Shown: one piece after another, positions 11,700-26,741 of the stretch
How the letters are laid out: every line of letters starts with the position of its first letter
Position numbering within the stretch: the first letter of the stretch is position 1
Source of the DNA: Rhopalosiphum padi
Lineage: Eukaryota > Arthropoda > Insecta > Hemiptera > Aphididae
DNA: 64,000 nt
Assembly: GCF_020882245.1 (NCBI RefSeq)
Contig: NC_083597.1
Coordinates: 74,316,152 to 74,380,151, forward strand
Direction: 5' to 3'
The notes under the pieces: model-generated
The model's input: the letters and a program-made list of their open reading frames with translations, nothing else
What the model was told of the DNA's origin: nothing
The model's database searches: none
Made by a program: the position numbers and the translations under genes

Positions 11700-14600
11700 T
11701 TTTAGTTTTTTACCTAGTTATACCACTGCACTAAACTAAAAATTAAACTACTAAATATGTTCTGATAAATGCTAAGTGCGTAAGTTATTAATAATTTGCA
11801 TATATCGATATTTTACGTACGATATTTTAATATCATATATAAATATATTATGATGTATACTTAGTACCTACTCGTCTTACTCAGTACTCACTTGACACTG
11901 TCTCGTCTATCACTCATCTACAGAAACCATTTATGCAATATTATTGCCTTCGATACATATTCCACCGTCGTAGTCGATAGGTATCGTCGTTATTATTGTT
12001 TGTTGATGAATTTTTTGAAATACCTAGATATTGCTTTACATAGATTGTCAACAACCCTGTCAGTGTATACGTCATGTAGGTAATTCTGTCTGAAATAATA
12101 CTGCAGATTTTAGATATAGGTGCATAGTAATAAGTAAGACGAAAATTATGTATCCAATTAGATTCCTAATTTTGTGTACATGGCTATTCAAATTTAATAT
12201 TAAAAAAGTACGGGCTTACACATAAAATTCGTATATACTATATGAAATATTATCCCTACCATTTTTGTAACATAAAATTTTAATGACTGTATATATCGTA
12301 CATCGAAATTTACCATTTATTATCAAAACATCATATACCTAACCTATAGAATTTACTGTAGGTACATATTACGTCTTAAAAATTCTAAACGAAAGTCACG
12401 TTTAATAAAACTCACTGTTTTTTCCGTTGTGATAAGCGCTGTTAAGACTTGGAAGTAAACAAAATTGATTTAAACTATGACTGTGTATTACTTAATTTAG
12501 CCAAATATTCAGAATATTAAAATTTTAATTACCTACTAAACAACAAGCATGAAACAAGTATGAATTAACAATTACGCTTACCTATTTGATTAGCAAAACA
12601 TATTTTATACCTCTTATTCTCTCTCTTTGTATAATTATTTGTACCTATACATTATTATATATTTTATATGATATATAATATAAACAATGTTGTAATATAT
12701 GGTGATATACTTTTTATTTTCAATCATTTTTTTTCACTTACAATGTTGTCTGTTTTAATTAGCACCCTAAAATATATAATACAACAATTTAAATTTAATA
12801 TCATATCTTCATTATATATTTATTTATTTTTACATGTATAAAATCACATATGCTAAATTAAGTAGCGGATTAAAAAATTATCAATCCCTGGGATAATTTT
12901 TACTCTCACATGTTTCCTTGTTAAAATTGGATTGTTACATAAAACAAGTAAAAATACTGAATAGAGAGACTGACGCAAGATGCTAGTGTGTTGCGATATT
13001 AAATTTGAAAGTAGTAATATAGTTGATCAGTAATCGCATTAAATTATGAACGAAGACCGGTTGAAACCATACCGTTTGCGCATTTTCTCAAAAATGTTTG
13101 TTGGTCGTCGATAGCTTTTCTTTATGGTTATAAGTAGTAATACACATAAAAAAAACTACTAATATTAAGTTATTAAGGAAACTAAATAAGTCGCTATTAC
13201 TCTTTAAAATAATATTATTGCGAATTGCGATTGATCCATAGATTTGATTTCTAATCATGTACTACCATTCCTATATGTACAACAACTTTTTTACCTTTCT
13301 AAAAATGCGTTACTTTATACATTAATGTTCTATTTAAAAATATATGACACTTTATACTTACTCTTATTGCAATTAATTATTTTATTAATATAAAATAAAA
13401 ATTAACTTTGTTTGTTGAATAAACTATAGCTATTAGCTACATAATATGCATCTTTGATTATATTATCATGCATGAGTATTAAATAATAAAATAACTTATG
13501 TGGGTATGAGAGTGTAATACAATTTTTTAAGAAATCTCATATAATATAAGTGTTAATATAATCAGTTAAAAAATATTTTCATTTATTTATTGAAGAATCG
13601 TTTATTATGCTTATTTAAAATTTGTACAAATTTTATATGTATAATGATGAATCGTTTATATTTTAGATGAAAACTAAAAGTAAGTAGTTAGTCTAGGGTT
13701 ATTTAAATATATTTTTTATATAATAATATACATTAGTATATTGTATATATCGTAATTTACTAATAGTAGTATTTTTTAGTATATATTTTAAATAATTTGT
13801 GGTAGGTCTGTTACAATATACTAGTACATTTCTTTAAAGTGACGGATTTCGTAATTGTTTGTAGAGATCAGACTCATGCCTAGTTTATTTTCCCGCGATC
13901 GTCCTAGTTCATGGATTAGTCTTGTATAAGAATGATTCTGTAACCCTAATCCTTTGACTAGTTGTGACATGATCTTAATAGGATGCAGTTATTCTTTTTC
14001 ATTAGTAAACCTATAAATTTATTTGCAATATTTTTAAGATAAGTATATCATCATGAATGAACACGGAATAAGTCATTTAAAAAAGACTAGGTGAATATTA
14101 TTTCTATTTTATGGGATGATTGACGACATTATCAAAATTATTCATAGTTATAAGTTAGCATTTTTATATACTTGTTTATAGGCACCTCGAATACTCGATT
14201 TCGTATTTGTACTCAAACGAGTCGTACTAATTACTGTAATTAGTTACAACTAATAAGTAATTTAATAATTAATAATTACTAGTACAGTAGTACAGACAGT
14301 ACCACCAGCAATATCTATTAATGAAGTAAACATAGTAATGTACTAAATGTTAAGTCTTATTATGATTCAACCTTTATAAATCCAGAGCCCAACAGTACTT
14401 CAAGTCTTCAATTATTATAATTTAATTATTTTAAGAAAAATGTCACAGTCTAAGGTTGAGTTGGACTACATGGGTAAAAGTTTTTAGAATGATCTATGGA
14501 TGGACAGTAGACTGATTTAAGTATAATGCAATGAATTTAAAATGGTCTATTAATCAATTAGAAGAACGTGACAGTTTATCACTTATCACTTATGGGGTTT

Positions 14601-17600
14601 AAGTTATTATTTATAATAATCAATAATAAAATATAATTTTTTATAACTAAAACTAAAAATAAAATTAATTTGTAAACAAATTTTAGTTTGTAGTATTTAT
14701 TTTATTATTTTGTACAATTATTGTTTACAAAAACTGTTGATGATATCATTATTGATAATTATCTTTATAAACTGTCACTATATAAGTATCGTAATATATA
14801 TAAAAATAATACATAATAGTGTATAATATTGCGCAGCTGTTCTGTATCATACATTCATATTTATGGTTATATAATATTATGTTTGTATACTTTGGTACAT
14901 AATAATTTACCAATTAGTAGCTTTGATTTTTGGTGACGCAGAGGAATGTTTACACAACCAATCCCCAAAAAAATTTATCATAGTCTATAGAATTGGAAAA
15001 CCCCACGTTTTACTTATACACATTATGTACATAACACAATATATTATTACACTTATTGACTTATGCTAATATTGTTAAAATAAATTTGCTAAAAGGCATT
15101 AGTAAGTTTTTTTAATTCAAACTAGGTCTACGTCCTCGCACATTCTTACAATACATTATGTATCAAACTTGTCAATGACGAATTCAAATTCATTGGTTCA
15201 CTTTTTTTTAAGTCTTAATATTGTTTAAATATATGGTAAACGTTCTTAAAACTATCACTACTTAATAAAAGTTTATACTGCATGTAGGCAAATTAAATTA
15301 TAATTATGAATTATGTTACCTATTGGCTATTTTACACGTAATAAAAGTCCAATAATATTTCAGTACCAAATTAATAACTATTCTGGATAGAGTAAATTCT
15401 ATTTAAGACTTAGGTGTCTACTTTGAAAATGATCATTAACAAATCATACAAAATTATAGGTTTTATCAATAGAAATACAAAATACTTTAAAAAACACTTT
15501 ATATTTGTTATTAATAATATCTAACCTCAAATTTGGTTCACTTATCTAGTAATTTAATTACTTAAAATTTATAGATAATGTCCAATGTTTTTTAAAAGAA
15601 TTACTTATATGTGTCTAATATTCTAATATACATATCAGTCATATGACTATTCACTAAAGAATAAAGATATCGTAAATGTTTTTAAAGACTAGACTCACTA
15701 TATACAAGACTGAAATTAGTAGATATTATGTTTGTTTACGATTTTCACTTTATAATTTTTAAATATCTAAATTATTAGTCAAAGAAGAAACAGAAATATC
15801 CGAGAATTGAAAGAAGTTCCGAGATGAAAGCACAAAGAATCAAATAGTTAGGACGCGTGTTGAGAAGATCAAACTCAGAGTACCTAAAAGCGAAGGTTGA
15901 TTGGAAATCCATAGGGAAGACACCAAGAGAACATCCAAAGAAATGGTGGATAGATGAAATAAAGCAGGACATAAAGAAATTAGGGATACTAAATTGAAAA
16001 AAAGTACAAAATCGTGAAGTATGGGAGGAGGTGTTAGTATGGCGGAAAAAACTCTTAAAGAGTTGTTAAGCCAGAGAGAAGAAATAATATTTTGAATAAA
16101 TTTACAAATTTTTAAAACAAATTTATTGTTTGATAAATTAATTTACAAAGAAAATTATATGTTTAAACTTTTTTATTATGTAAATTGTAAGTGTATCAAA
16201 AAATAGGTACCTATACAAACCTATATAGGCTATATAAGTTATGATACTCATATTATAATAGTAGCTATAGTAGCATTAGTCATTATTCTTTATACTATAT
16301 AATATTATATTTAATTTTCAAAAAGCTATGTTATAAAGATACTAGTTGCTGTATTTTTACTATATTAACAATTAATCCGTTAGCCGTTGTTATACTTTAC
16401 CTATTTTATAATTAACGGTAAAAACTATCAACTGGTACAAATATTAATTTGATCTTTTTTATAAAAATAGTTAATTATTTAAGATTATATAAGCTTTAAA
16501 TGTAATTATAAATCATTCTATAATCGCAATTTATTTGAAAACTTTAAAAGTATTATGAAAATTGAAAAGCACAAACTTCTGCTACAGTCAATGAATCATG
16601 CCAACTTCTCAACTTCTATTTATGTACGTAATTTGAGTCTAGTATTTCTATTATGATATATATGTTATATAAACTATGGTCTATGATCAATATAATTTAT
16701 ATTAGATATAGATTGCTTGATACAAGTCAATAAATGTTCAAATTAAATATTAGAGAAATAATAACAAATAAATAATTTAATAACTGTACATGATAAATAG
16801 TATAATATACCAGCTGCTTTACAAAATATATAAAAGTATTATTGTATCTATCGACAATTTAAGAAATAATAATGGAAGATTTAATTAATCTAATGTCAAC
16901 AAAACAATATATTACTGACAATGATACATCGATACGCTCTAGGCCAAAAATATCGTAAATATAATAGATTAATAGAATAAACAATGATATATTATTGTTA
17001 CCAATTACCATGACATGACATTATGACAACAAAAGTACTGACGGACGGCCGACGGACACAACGTGATTATGAGATTATTTTTCTCTATATAGTAATTTAG
17101 TCTTAGAATCTAAAACAGATAACCACCTACAATATTGTACATAATAAACAGTTTTATATTTTTAATATTATTTCGTTAATGATAATAAACTAAATGATAT
17201 CAACACTATTTTTGAAAAAAAATCTACATAATCCAATTTATATTGATCACTAATAAATTAATTATTATGAGTAGGCATATATGTGCTGGGCCCCACAGGA
17301 AGGGTGGTTAGATCTAGAGTACAAGGACCTGAATATTTTAGAGGCCCATTGAAATGAATTTATAATTTTTGAAATTGTTATGTACAAATGACATATCTTT
17401 ATTAAATAATGTATATATATAGTCATTTTAATATTTTAGTCTGCGCGTTGACTATTAATGATTAGGCAGGTACCTAGAAATTATTGTGCAGATTATTGTA
17501 TTTGTAAGTGTGTAATAGTATATAACTATTTTCGGTTAGAATGATTAAATTTATATACCTATCCCCCAGATTAAATTTGATCAGTATCATGCATGCATTT

Positions 17601-20600
17601 GTGCAATAGATACATTGTGTGTTATCCACCGAATCACCTGAATCGACTGAATCTGGCTCTACAATATTGTAATAAAAAAGTAATTATTATTCTCAAAATG
17701 CTTATTATTCTTGATTTAATAATTTATGGTTAATTTTATTATTGGAAGTTTTGTATAAGGCCTGCAAAAATATTTAGTGTGAGGATTTGATATGAGGGCT
17801 TGTGTATGTGTTAATAAAATACAATACATAAATATAATATATATTTATTACACTACGACTACGTAGCATTGAAATCTATAATACTTCAATATAAAATACA
17901 AATGTATAATATTATGTAAGATTTATTCTTTAAAAATAACTCATTCTTTAACAAGTAAAAATGTGTTCAAATAATTGTATAAAATAAAAGCACAAATATT
18001 TACATTACACAATACTATCGCCTATTCTCGAATTACGATAAATTGTTTTAAAAACATAAATATTTTAATACTTAAATTATATGTATGTGTATTTTTCAAT
18101 TTTAGTTAGGTACTATCATTGATTATTTAATTAATGGTACTATTTATTTTAAAATATACTCTCTAATTGTGTGATTGTTTTAAATTTTTAACAGATGTAA
18201 ATTTTAATCTGTTATTTTATACAAATTAATTTTAAATAAATATTTTAAGTTTATCTGACTTAAAACTGAATATTTTGACGATAATTTACATATTTTTTAA
18301 TTGTATATATTTACTAATGCTTATACTATAAAAAAATCAAAATAATTTTACATATTATAACTTTTTTGGAAGATTTCGTAAAGATTATAATTATGAATAA
18401 ATAATTTGAATTTCTGGATTCTTTATCTACAATAATATGGAATATTTATACCAATAAATAATCGTACCAATGAATAATCCGATTACGCGTTGGAGAGTAA
18501 TGACTCATTATATTAATACTCAATACTCATTACATATATAATATATTATACATCATTTGAAATTTAGATAAATATAAATCCGTACCCTAGACTAATTAGT
18601 ATCGTTGTTTCACTACAGTGCATGTGCATCTAGCATATATATATATATATAATATACATCTATTATAGGTATCATGTCCCAGAACGATCGTGTATACTGT
18701 ATAGTATATTATTATAGTGTACATCATATACTCTGGTTACTGCTACTGGCTTCTTGTAACACAAATATGATTAATGATTAAGTTATAGGAAGATGAAAAT
18801 GTATCAAGCAGACATGCAGTGAAGTAAACGTAATTAATGTTTATCTGATAGGTGTACCCCCTCCCCATACGCCTATATCGACTATATCCAAATTCTATAC
18901 CTACTAATGATATGTAGTGTTGCATATAATCACATTTTCCTGCGTTTTTTTAAAATTTTTTTTCAATTGTTATAAAATATTATTAGTTATAATTATTACT
19001 TCCTACCGTAGAATCTTCCTTCAATAGTAATTTTTTTCCAAATTCGCTACCCCAAAGCGTCACGTCAGACAAAAAATATAAAACATCTCTATCCGTTTAA
19101 AATTTAACACAGATAAATAACAAAACTATTCAAACAATAAAAAGGTACATAAATAACAATAAACTTACATTTTCTATTTGTATTGAATTACTTAATTAAA
19201 ATGATAAAATCCGACAGTTATTTTTATTGTAATAGATGTAACTTAATAATGTTCGATTAAAAAAAATTCAATGATATAAATAAATTGTCCCTTTCCTTAA
19301 TTATGCGATGTAATAATAAATTGATGAATGATACTTTTTTCCTTTCAAAACTACGAAGCAAGTTGTAAGGGGCTAAAATAAAAGTTAATGATTGAAGGGC
19401 GTACCTTTAATGCAATGAAATTTTGTTTTATCGATGGCAGTTTTTATGGTTTGTGTTCATACTTTTTTAAATATCAAATGTATTAATACTATTTAAATAA
19501 TAGTAGATAAAATAGTATTAATAAAATATTTTGTTTGACTATAATGAATTAATTTATACACGACTAAAATATTTAATAGTTTAATATCATAGATTATAAA
19601 TATAAATAAAATTAGATTTTATCATTTTGTAATTTTAATTTATCTAGTTTATAATTTCGGTTCTATTAGTTTAAGATGCAATTTGCTGATTTCTTTAACT
19701 TTATTATTAAACTGAAAATGTAGATACATTATATCTTAAAATATTTGAATGTTTTAATTTTAAATATGTCTTATTTAGTTACTTAGAATAGGTACTTGAA
19801 AATGTAGAAACTTTAACAAAATATTGTTTGGGGATGTGATATATGGTGATGGAACTTCCAAATATCTATAAACATAAAACTGCTGTTGAATTTTGTATCT
19901 ACCTCCTGGACCCTAGTATATGTTAGTCAACATAAAAGCTATAAAATATAAGTTTTACATGTTATAACTATATTAACATTATTATGTTTTATGATTGTAC
20001 CTACGTATAAAATGCATATTTCTGTTCTGCAGTAAATTATACACTACGTGAAAAATTATATATAAAGGTAGTTGTTTTAATCATTAATTTTGTTTTATGA
20101 AAAGTGAGATGTGGGGAGAAAATCCTTAATAATGTCTAATAAATAATTAAAGTAATGTATTACTGTTTACTATATTATTGTATATTTTTGTTAGGACATA
20201 ATATAAACCTTCCAGTCTTCACTACTTTTGATCACGCGTTTACGCCCATGCTATATTGCCAATTTTATCTGTTGAGTACTGACCAACCGCTACTGGCTAC
20301 TAGTCCACTTAAAATAAAAATAAACGTATTCACTACCCATATTAGTATAGGTAAGTAGTAACCAATGTCTATGTTACATCTTCTTATTTGTAAATTATAC
20401 ATACTACATCTATAGTCTCATTTTATAATATATTATCAATTACCTACGACTAAACGTTTTCATAAAATACGAGTAGTCTCAAATTACATATTACAGTGTA
20501 AAAAAATAGATATTTTGTATACAACTTATTAAGATTTATTTTAAGTAATTTAAAATTGGTTATTATTATTAAATTATTTTGACAATATTATATGAAAATA

Positions 20601-22320
20601 AATAATATAAATCGCACTACATAGTACATTTTATATCATAATGGATACGAGCTAGAGCTACTATATAGATAACGATTTGAGTAAGATTTCTGAAAATTAA
20701 TAGTATATTGTATAATGAATTAAATTATTTTCTATTTCACTGATGAGGTCAGCTATATTTAGAAAATTGATGGTTTTGGCTTCTTTGTTTTCTTTAAAAA
20801 CTTCTTTCATATATTTTAGTTAGGCTTAATGCGTATTAAGTGTTGAAAGCATTTTGGCCAAACTATTAACTAATAATAATAAAATAATAAAAATAATAAG
20901 AATAAAAGACGAAAGACAACTGGTGTTATTTTTGTATTTAATAAAGTTTAAATAATATTGATTGATTTTCTAAATGTAATTAAACAATTATATACTTATA
21001 ATTGGTTATATAAAATGAGAAGTGATTAACAATTATTACTGACTTTTATCACTTCCTTTATTTGAAATAATTGTTGTTATTAATAACTAATAAGTAATAA
21101 GTAATAATAATATAACGTATTATATAAGCATCTACTGATTTTTACCTTACAATAACAAATTATTCTATTGAGTAGGTTGTAGCTAGGTTGCTAGGTAGTC
21201 AATACTTCAATAGGTTTAACAAAATTAAAAAATAAATAGGGAATAAATATATAATATTACGAGTATACTTATACGTGAATAATATATCACTAATATTGTT
21301 TTATTGTGTTTACCTTTTCCTTATTTTAAAATTGTATATATGAAAACATTATTTAAAAGGTACTTTTTAGGTGTGTTAGTTTTAAATGTATATAATATAA
21401 TTATTATAAAATTTACATATATATTCAATTAGGGTTTTAACTTAAATGTACGTTATACAGTGTACACCCTTAAGGCCTTAAAATAACACAATTGTCTATT
21501 ATAATAGTAAAATGTATAACATGTTAGCTAGGATAAATTTATATATTTAGCTTTGTAAATATAAATAGTTGTTTATAAACAATTATAAAAAAACTGTACT
21601 ATAATATTTAAAATTTTCTAATAAATGAATATTTGACTATATTTTTGAGGAAAACAATTTTATAAAACAATTTCTTAAACATTATTGTGTAACGTTAAAT
21701 TGGATTTATACTGAATGATGTAACCTTGAACGTAAAAATCTTGAACTGTTTATTCCTTGAACGCAAAAACTAAAAGTACCTATTACAACAAAATGTATTT
21801 GAATGAAATAACCTTGACCCTTGTAATTAATTATTATAGTAATTACTAATTAAACATTGTCTAAGTCTTAAAAACTTTAAAGAGAATTTAGGAGAAAAAA
21901 TATAATGATTATAATAAAAGTAACCATAGTACATTGTACATACAGTATTACGTGATTCAAATCTTACATAATAAAACATGAAAAACCCAGGGAACTCTCT
22001 CCTGCTGTATAGTGCATCTAATAGAACACAGTAATGAACCTGTTAAATTTGAAATCTTGAGGGTCCTTTCACAGGATAACCACCTTGCGTTTAATTATTA
22101 GTCATTTTTTTATAATGCTTCTCTTTATAAATCTATTTGTTTATTATTCTATATTTTTTTTTATACAGATTGTAATATTATATTTTGATAGAAAAAAAAT
22201 TATGATAAATGTATTTATTTATTTATTTTTATTAATTAAGCTTCTTCGACTATAGTTATTACTTGTGGACATTTTTTGTTACGATATAGTACGGTAGAGT
22301 AAGTTTTTTGGAACATGTGT
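11700..22320. other. AT-rich non-coding stretch, one LINE relic, no host exon recognised
   Basis: The sequence is dominated by A/T with TA-rich microsatellites (e.g. ~18635-18653) and TACCTA/TAGGTA words. Apart from the LINE relic at 15782-16069 and a GC-rich scrap near 17,285-17,360 (GGGCCCC, probably transposon debris), I see no conserved reading frame, tRNA or other RNA gene. It could be intergenic, or a long intron of chico if that gene also uses the 26.4-28.7 kb CpG block. Confidence 0.5.
15782..16069 (+). pseudogene. Decayed tail of a LINE reverse transcriptase ORF
   Basis: The plus-strand frame reads MKAQRIK-stop-LGRVLRRS, then KSIGKTPREHPKKWWIDEIK and REVWEEVLVWRKK. This matches the C-terminal tail after the reverse transcriptase domain in many insect LINEs (a [R/K]WLGHV motif, then GKRPRGRPRxRW, then W...A/RK). 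Two in-frame stops (TAG 15845-15847, TGA 15995-15997) sit where the family has tryptophan, so each looks like a single-base change from TGG. About 95 codons remain and the upstream RT domain is absent. The strand and family are clear from motifs; the exact clade is not. Confidence 0.75.
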
Positions 22321-22329
22321 TTTCATAAT

Positions 22330-22520
22330 ATGTGGGACATAGTTTCGTCGCTAAGAACCCGGATGGTCACCCATCCGATAGCTATAGTACCGCTGGATGG
22401 AGCTGGACAGCAGCACCATTCAGTGACTGCGGACCAAACATTATACGCAACACCATAATATATAATAGCCACAGCCCCACAGCCGTTACCTAGCATGTGT
22501 GGGGGTTGGATGTCTAATGG
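22330..22520. repeat. GC-richer island, probable dispersed-repeat fragment with a short hairpin
   Basis: A roughly 190-bp block has clearly higher GC than its surroundings. It contains a perfect hairpin GGATGGtcacCCATCC at 22361-22376. The minus strand reads GGATGGGTGACC, a word also found in the 3' half of 5S rRNA, but the rest does not fold or align as 5S. Most likely it is a repeat fragment of unknown family. Confidence 0.3.
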
Positions 22521-22966
22521 ATGGACAGTATCTACAAATCAAAAAGATTTTTATACGGAACACATATATTTTATTATAATTAAATTGATTGTAGCTGCTA
22601 TGGGTCTAAATTATTAGACATGATTAAATGATTTTAGAAAAAAAGCCATATTTGTATCAAAGTATAGGTACTATAGTCTATAGCTGCCGAGCAGTTATGT
22701 GCTTGATCTATATATAGGTACCATAAATCAGTACATGATATAACATATATATTATGGCATTATGCACGTATTTACTATTTTTTTTGAGATTTCTTTCCTA
22801 TAAAAATAATAAGGTAGACCATTATAGGCTTTAAATATTTATATTTAAATAAGATTCGCGCGAGCACAATATTTAAATGATATGTAGATATGTTGTATAT
22901 AAGTTCGAATACCTACATTAGTAACATCAGTGCAGGTGGAGTAACGGGGGTTTTGGACACCACCCG

Positions 22967-23155
22967 CATAATCGCAATTTGAGGGGGCTTGGAGGGCTAA
23001 GCAGCTAAGCTCCCTCAAAATCAATCATAGCCCCCCCCCCCCCCAAATGGTTTGTTTATACCTCCTGCCACCTTTATATATCTCAGGGAGTAAACACACT
23101 GTACATCATGCAAATTATAATAGCCCCTAAATTTAAAACTCAAATGGCGCCTATG
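22967..23155. mobile_element. Possible degraded hAT-like MITE (inverted ends, no TSD)
   Basis: The left end CATAATCGCAATTTGAG matches the reverse-complemented right end CATAGGCGCCATTTGAG at about 14 of 17 positions. The interior has GGGGGCTTGGAGGGCTAAGC and a 14-C run near 23031-23044, as in other G/C-rich aphid MITEs. I found no convincing target-site duplication, so this is tentative. Confidence 0.35.
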
Positions 23156-23454
23156 CCCCCTAGACGCTTATATAATATTATATATATATATTATTCAATT
23201 ATTGTATACAATTTATAATAAAACCTATTGTAAAATATACTTTGCATATTATTTTTCAAGATTCCCCCCTAGAAAAAAATGTTGAAAATCCCCCACTGAG
23301 TAACATTACATTGAATAATATACATTTAACACTTATGAAAAAAATAAAATAATTTTTAAATATATTTTCAAATTTTTGAGATTTTTTATATTACTTGAAG
23401 AATATTTATGAAGATTACAAACTTCTGTTTTCCAAATGACATCAATCACCCTTT

Positions 23455-23770
23455 TATACAGTAAATTATTTAATATTGTGATGGACCACCAGCACCGGGT
23501 CATCCAAGAACTTATATCAGATGTATCTTTCCGCGAGTTGGACTGACTTCCATATATTTCCACAGCAACCTCCTTCTAAGTCCGGTGATTGTTTTGCTAT
23601 CTTATGCATTTCCCACAACCATTATATTGCAGTTGAATTAGGCTCCTCAACCTTAAGGGGCACTGTATCCAGAGCGGCAAGCTAACCTGGTGTGCGGCGG
23701 GGCTCCTCCTTCCCGTGACACTAACTGAGTTTATTTTTGACTTCAGTAGGTCAAATCGGGATGTTGTCAC
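23455..23770. repeat. GC-richer block without coding sequence, probable transposon-derived fragment
   Basis: About 315 bp of higher GC, including GGGGCACTGTATCCAGAGCGGC and GTGCGGCGGGGCTCCTCC, embedded in AT-rich DNA. No TIRs, poly-A tail or protein motif was found. A minus-strand frame of 76 codons through it has no recognisable domain. I suspect the untranslated part of a retroelement. Confidence 0.25.
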
Positions 23771-23779
23771 CCTACCATT

Positions 23780-26400
23780 ATTTCATATACTGGGTGATTC
23801 TTTTATCAAATAACACTCATTATTTCAAAATCTATTTTTCTTATATAATTTCCAATCGAAATATTTTTTTCATCGTTGTATTATTTTAAATTTTACTTTT
23901 TTGAATGACAAAAACATACGTTATTTAATTGTTTTGTATAATTTTAATTATTTCGATTAATCGTACATAAAAATTATGTTTTACCTATTTATGTATCCGA
24001 TACCTATACCTAAAAAGGCAAAAACTATGGATGTAATTGTATGTATAAGTATTGTATAATTTTAATGTATATAGGTCCTGTACACATATAGCTGCAGTTC
24101 ATGGAACCAAAATAATATTTTTGTAGTGTAACAAAGTTTGAAATTAACGTTTATTAATGTATAGGTTCTGTTTCTGTATTATAGATATATTAATTTCTTG
24201 TTATCGTTAAATTTATATTTATGAAGATTATTGTGTTTATAACGAGAATTAAAAAGCCAAATCGTAATAACTAAATCGTAGTAATTAAGTACATAAATGG
24301 ACCATGGTTGCGTTTATCACAACAGTCATGATGACTAATTTTATACCATGATAGTTGCTTACAACATGGTGCATACCTATGATGTAAGTATGTAATATAT
24401 ACGGTACCCAGTAACAGGTAACCGCGATATTGATCAATGTGTTAAACTGTTAAACGGTAATATCTTTATGCCATCGATCATTCGATCATTTTCTCTACAG
24501 TCTATACTCGTTTAATATGATTTTCGATCAAACTATTTTCGCAATTTCGTTCAAAAGTCCGTTTTATATAGTGTTATAATAAAGTATTGGTGTACGAACT
24601 GTAAAGCAACAACATTCCAGTGTATGAAATGACTATTATACGTAGGTATATTTGCGAGCTATCCTCATTATTTCCGGTTAAACGAAACGCATCACCCGTT
24701 TTCTATAGGCAGCGCGTCAAAATAAGATAAAAGTGACATAAAGATACTATAAAATGCACTTGATATGGTACATCATGATGAATACTCATACATTCTTCGT
24801 GCAGGGTTCCTTGTAGGAATACGCTAGAGTTATTCATATTATGTCTATGGACTATGACCGTTGATTTAAATTAATTGCGTATTCACATGATGAGGTATAA
24901 TAAAGTATATTAACGAGTGAATAAATACATTTTTAAAATCTAAGGTAAATCTTGATCTAATAGTCACGTTGTTTAGACAATTTTTAGTTAAAACTTAAAC
25001 TGCTTAAAGTGTATAAATAAGAATATATCGTATAATGTTTTAATGTTTAAAGTCGCTTTGTATTATTCATTTATATATCCAGATCAAATGTATAATGAAT
25101 ACTGCCGCTTTTATAAAATATTTAGTGGTATTAAACTATATATAGACTAAAACAGTACGACGACATATAATTGGGTGATGGATGGATTGGGATTCGGTAC
25201 GGTGAAAGACAAAAGTCCCACGTAAAGAAAATATACTTGTCAATTTTTTTAATGATTATTTTCATGTATTTTAGCTCCTTTATGGTAGGTATAAATGTGA
25301 AAAACTAAACGTCTATTTATGCCAAAATATCATTTATATAGGTTCAGCGTTCAGTAACCAAAGACTTAATGTATTTTTTAGATATACCTGTAGAAACAGT
25401 AAAAGTTTATATATCATATTATGGTAAATACATATACTAAATGAAAATAATGAATAACTTAATGGAAGAAGCTTTTAGTGATACAGCTTGTTTTATTTTT
25501 TTTATTTATTATAGTTGAACTTTATGTATAAGGACACAGCCCATACCTATACATCATGTATTTATGTGGTTAACGAATGGTTGTGTACGTTTATTAAAAC
25601 GTTTTCTCTTTGGCGTTAGATCAATCGTCTATGAGTTGTTTGTTTTCAGTTTACCTCAATACATTAATATTGTGTATGTTAAAATTATATAATATGGAGT
25701 GTTATTTATTGTAATATGTATTTATAGTCTTCTTATTAATTTATTAAATTGTGGAATGTTAAAATACGCAGAGTGGCTGATTATAATTTTTCTTATTAGA
25801 GCAAAATGATTATATGAAATAGAATATTATACGAGTTTATATATATAATACATCATATTATGATTCAATAATAATAATAAATACAAATAACAAAATAATT
25901 GTTGTTACTTTGATAAAATTTGTCAAAGTTTCAACTTAAAATGCTTATTAAAATTAATTATGTCTAAAAAATATATACCTATGTTTTCAATATTTTTAAT
26001 TTGAAATTAAAAATTCTTATGAAGGGACGGTCGAACTTAAATTTTTACGAAAACGAATTCGTTCAAATTTGTTTCGAAAATTTTGAACTTTCAAATTTTA
26101 AATTGAATTAATTTTAATTAATTAACCATGACAGAAATTCACGTGTGCCTATAACCCAAAGCTATAACACATAATTTTGAGTGGTTATATTACTACCATA
26201 TTATAAGTCTTGGCAAAAAACGAATGCAAGCAATTCAATAAAATATCATAATAAATCGTACAATTAATGGAAAAATTTCCTGGTCTTGAAAACTTTTAAA
26301 AATCTAGGAAGGCTAAATATGTATGTTTAGTGGCCAAGTCCCTTCTAGCCAACCCTCCCCCCTCCGAAAAGCGTGTACTGCCTAAACATACGTATACACC
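23780..26400. other. AT-rich non-coding stretch
   Basis: No reading frame with domain character, no TIR pair and no RNA gene were seen. A few CpGs appear near 24,410-24,720 but without further structure. Confidence 0.5.
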
Positions 26401-26709
26401 AAATATCGTACCGCAGTCGCAGTGCATTAAAACAATTTCTTATGAGTTATGAGTTATAACAACAACATACACGATATATGATATTATACGGTCTGTGCGG
26501 CGGTGGCGTTATCGATGACTGGTGGTAGTGTCGCGCACGCCGAGTTGGCGTAAATAAAATAAAATAATAGGCGTTGTCGGGCGGCTTGAGTTTCAGATCG
26601 ATTAAAACTCACCGCCGCTACACGCTTACGCGCGTATATAGTATTTTCAGTCTACGCGCCGCCACGCGTTTCCCTCTCGACCGGCCACGACGACGAGGCC
26701 TATTTAATA

Positions 26710-26710
<1 letters not shown>

Positions 26711-26740
<30 letters not shown>
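26711..26740 (+). repeat. (TTA)n microsatellite
   Basis: About ten TTA/ATT units at the left part of the CpG-rich island. They account for the poly-Leu or poly-Asn stretches in the overlapping open frames. Confidence 0.9.

Positions 26741-26741
<1 letters not shown>

Noticed and set aside
11490..11705. 71-codon plus-strand frame
   Set aside because: It runs across the MITE at 11517-11670 and its target sites, so it is transposon sequence read by chance.
11095..11728. Possible older hAT element (GGTGGCGTAATTTTTGGG at left, CCACTG at right) around the 11.5-kb MITE
   Set aside because: End similarity is weak and the flanks (CGCTATAT and CACTAAAC) do not match.
22361..22376. 5S rRNA gene suggested by GGATGGGTGACC on the minus strand
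   Set aside because: Only 12 bases match. The rest of the 120-nt 5S sequence and its internal promoter boxes are missing.
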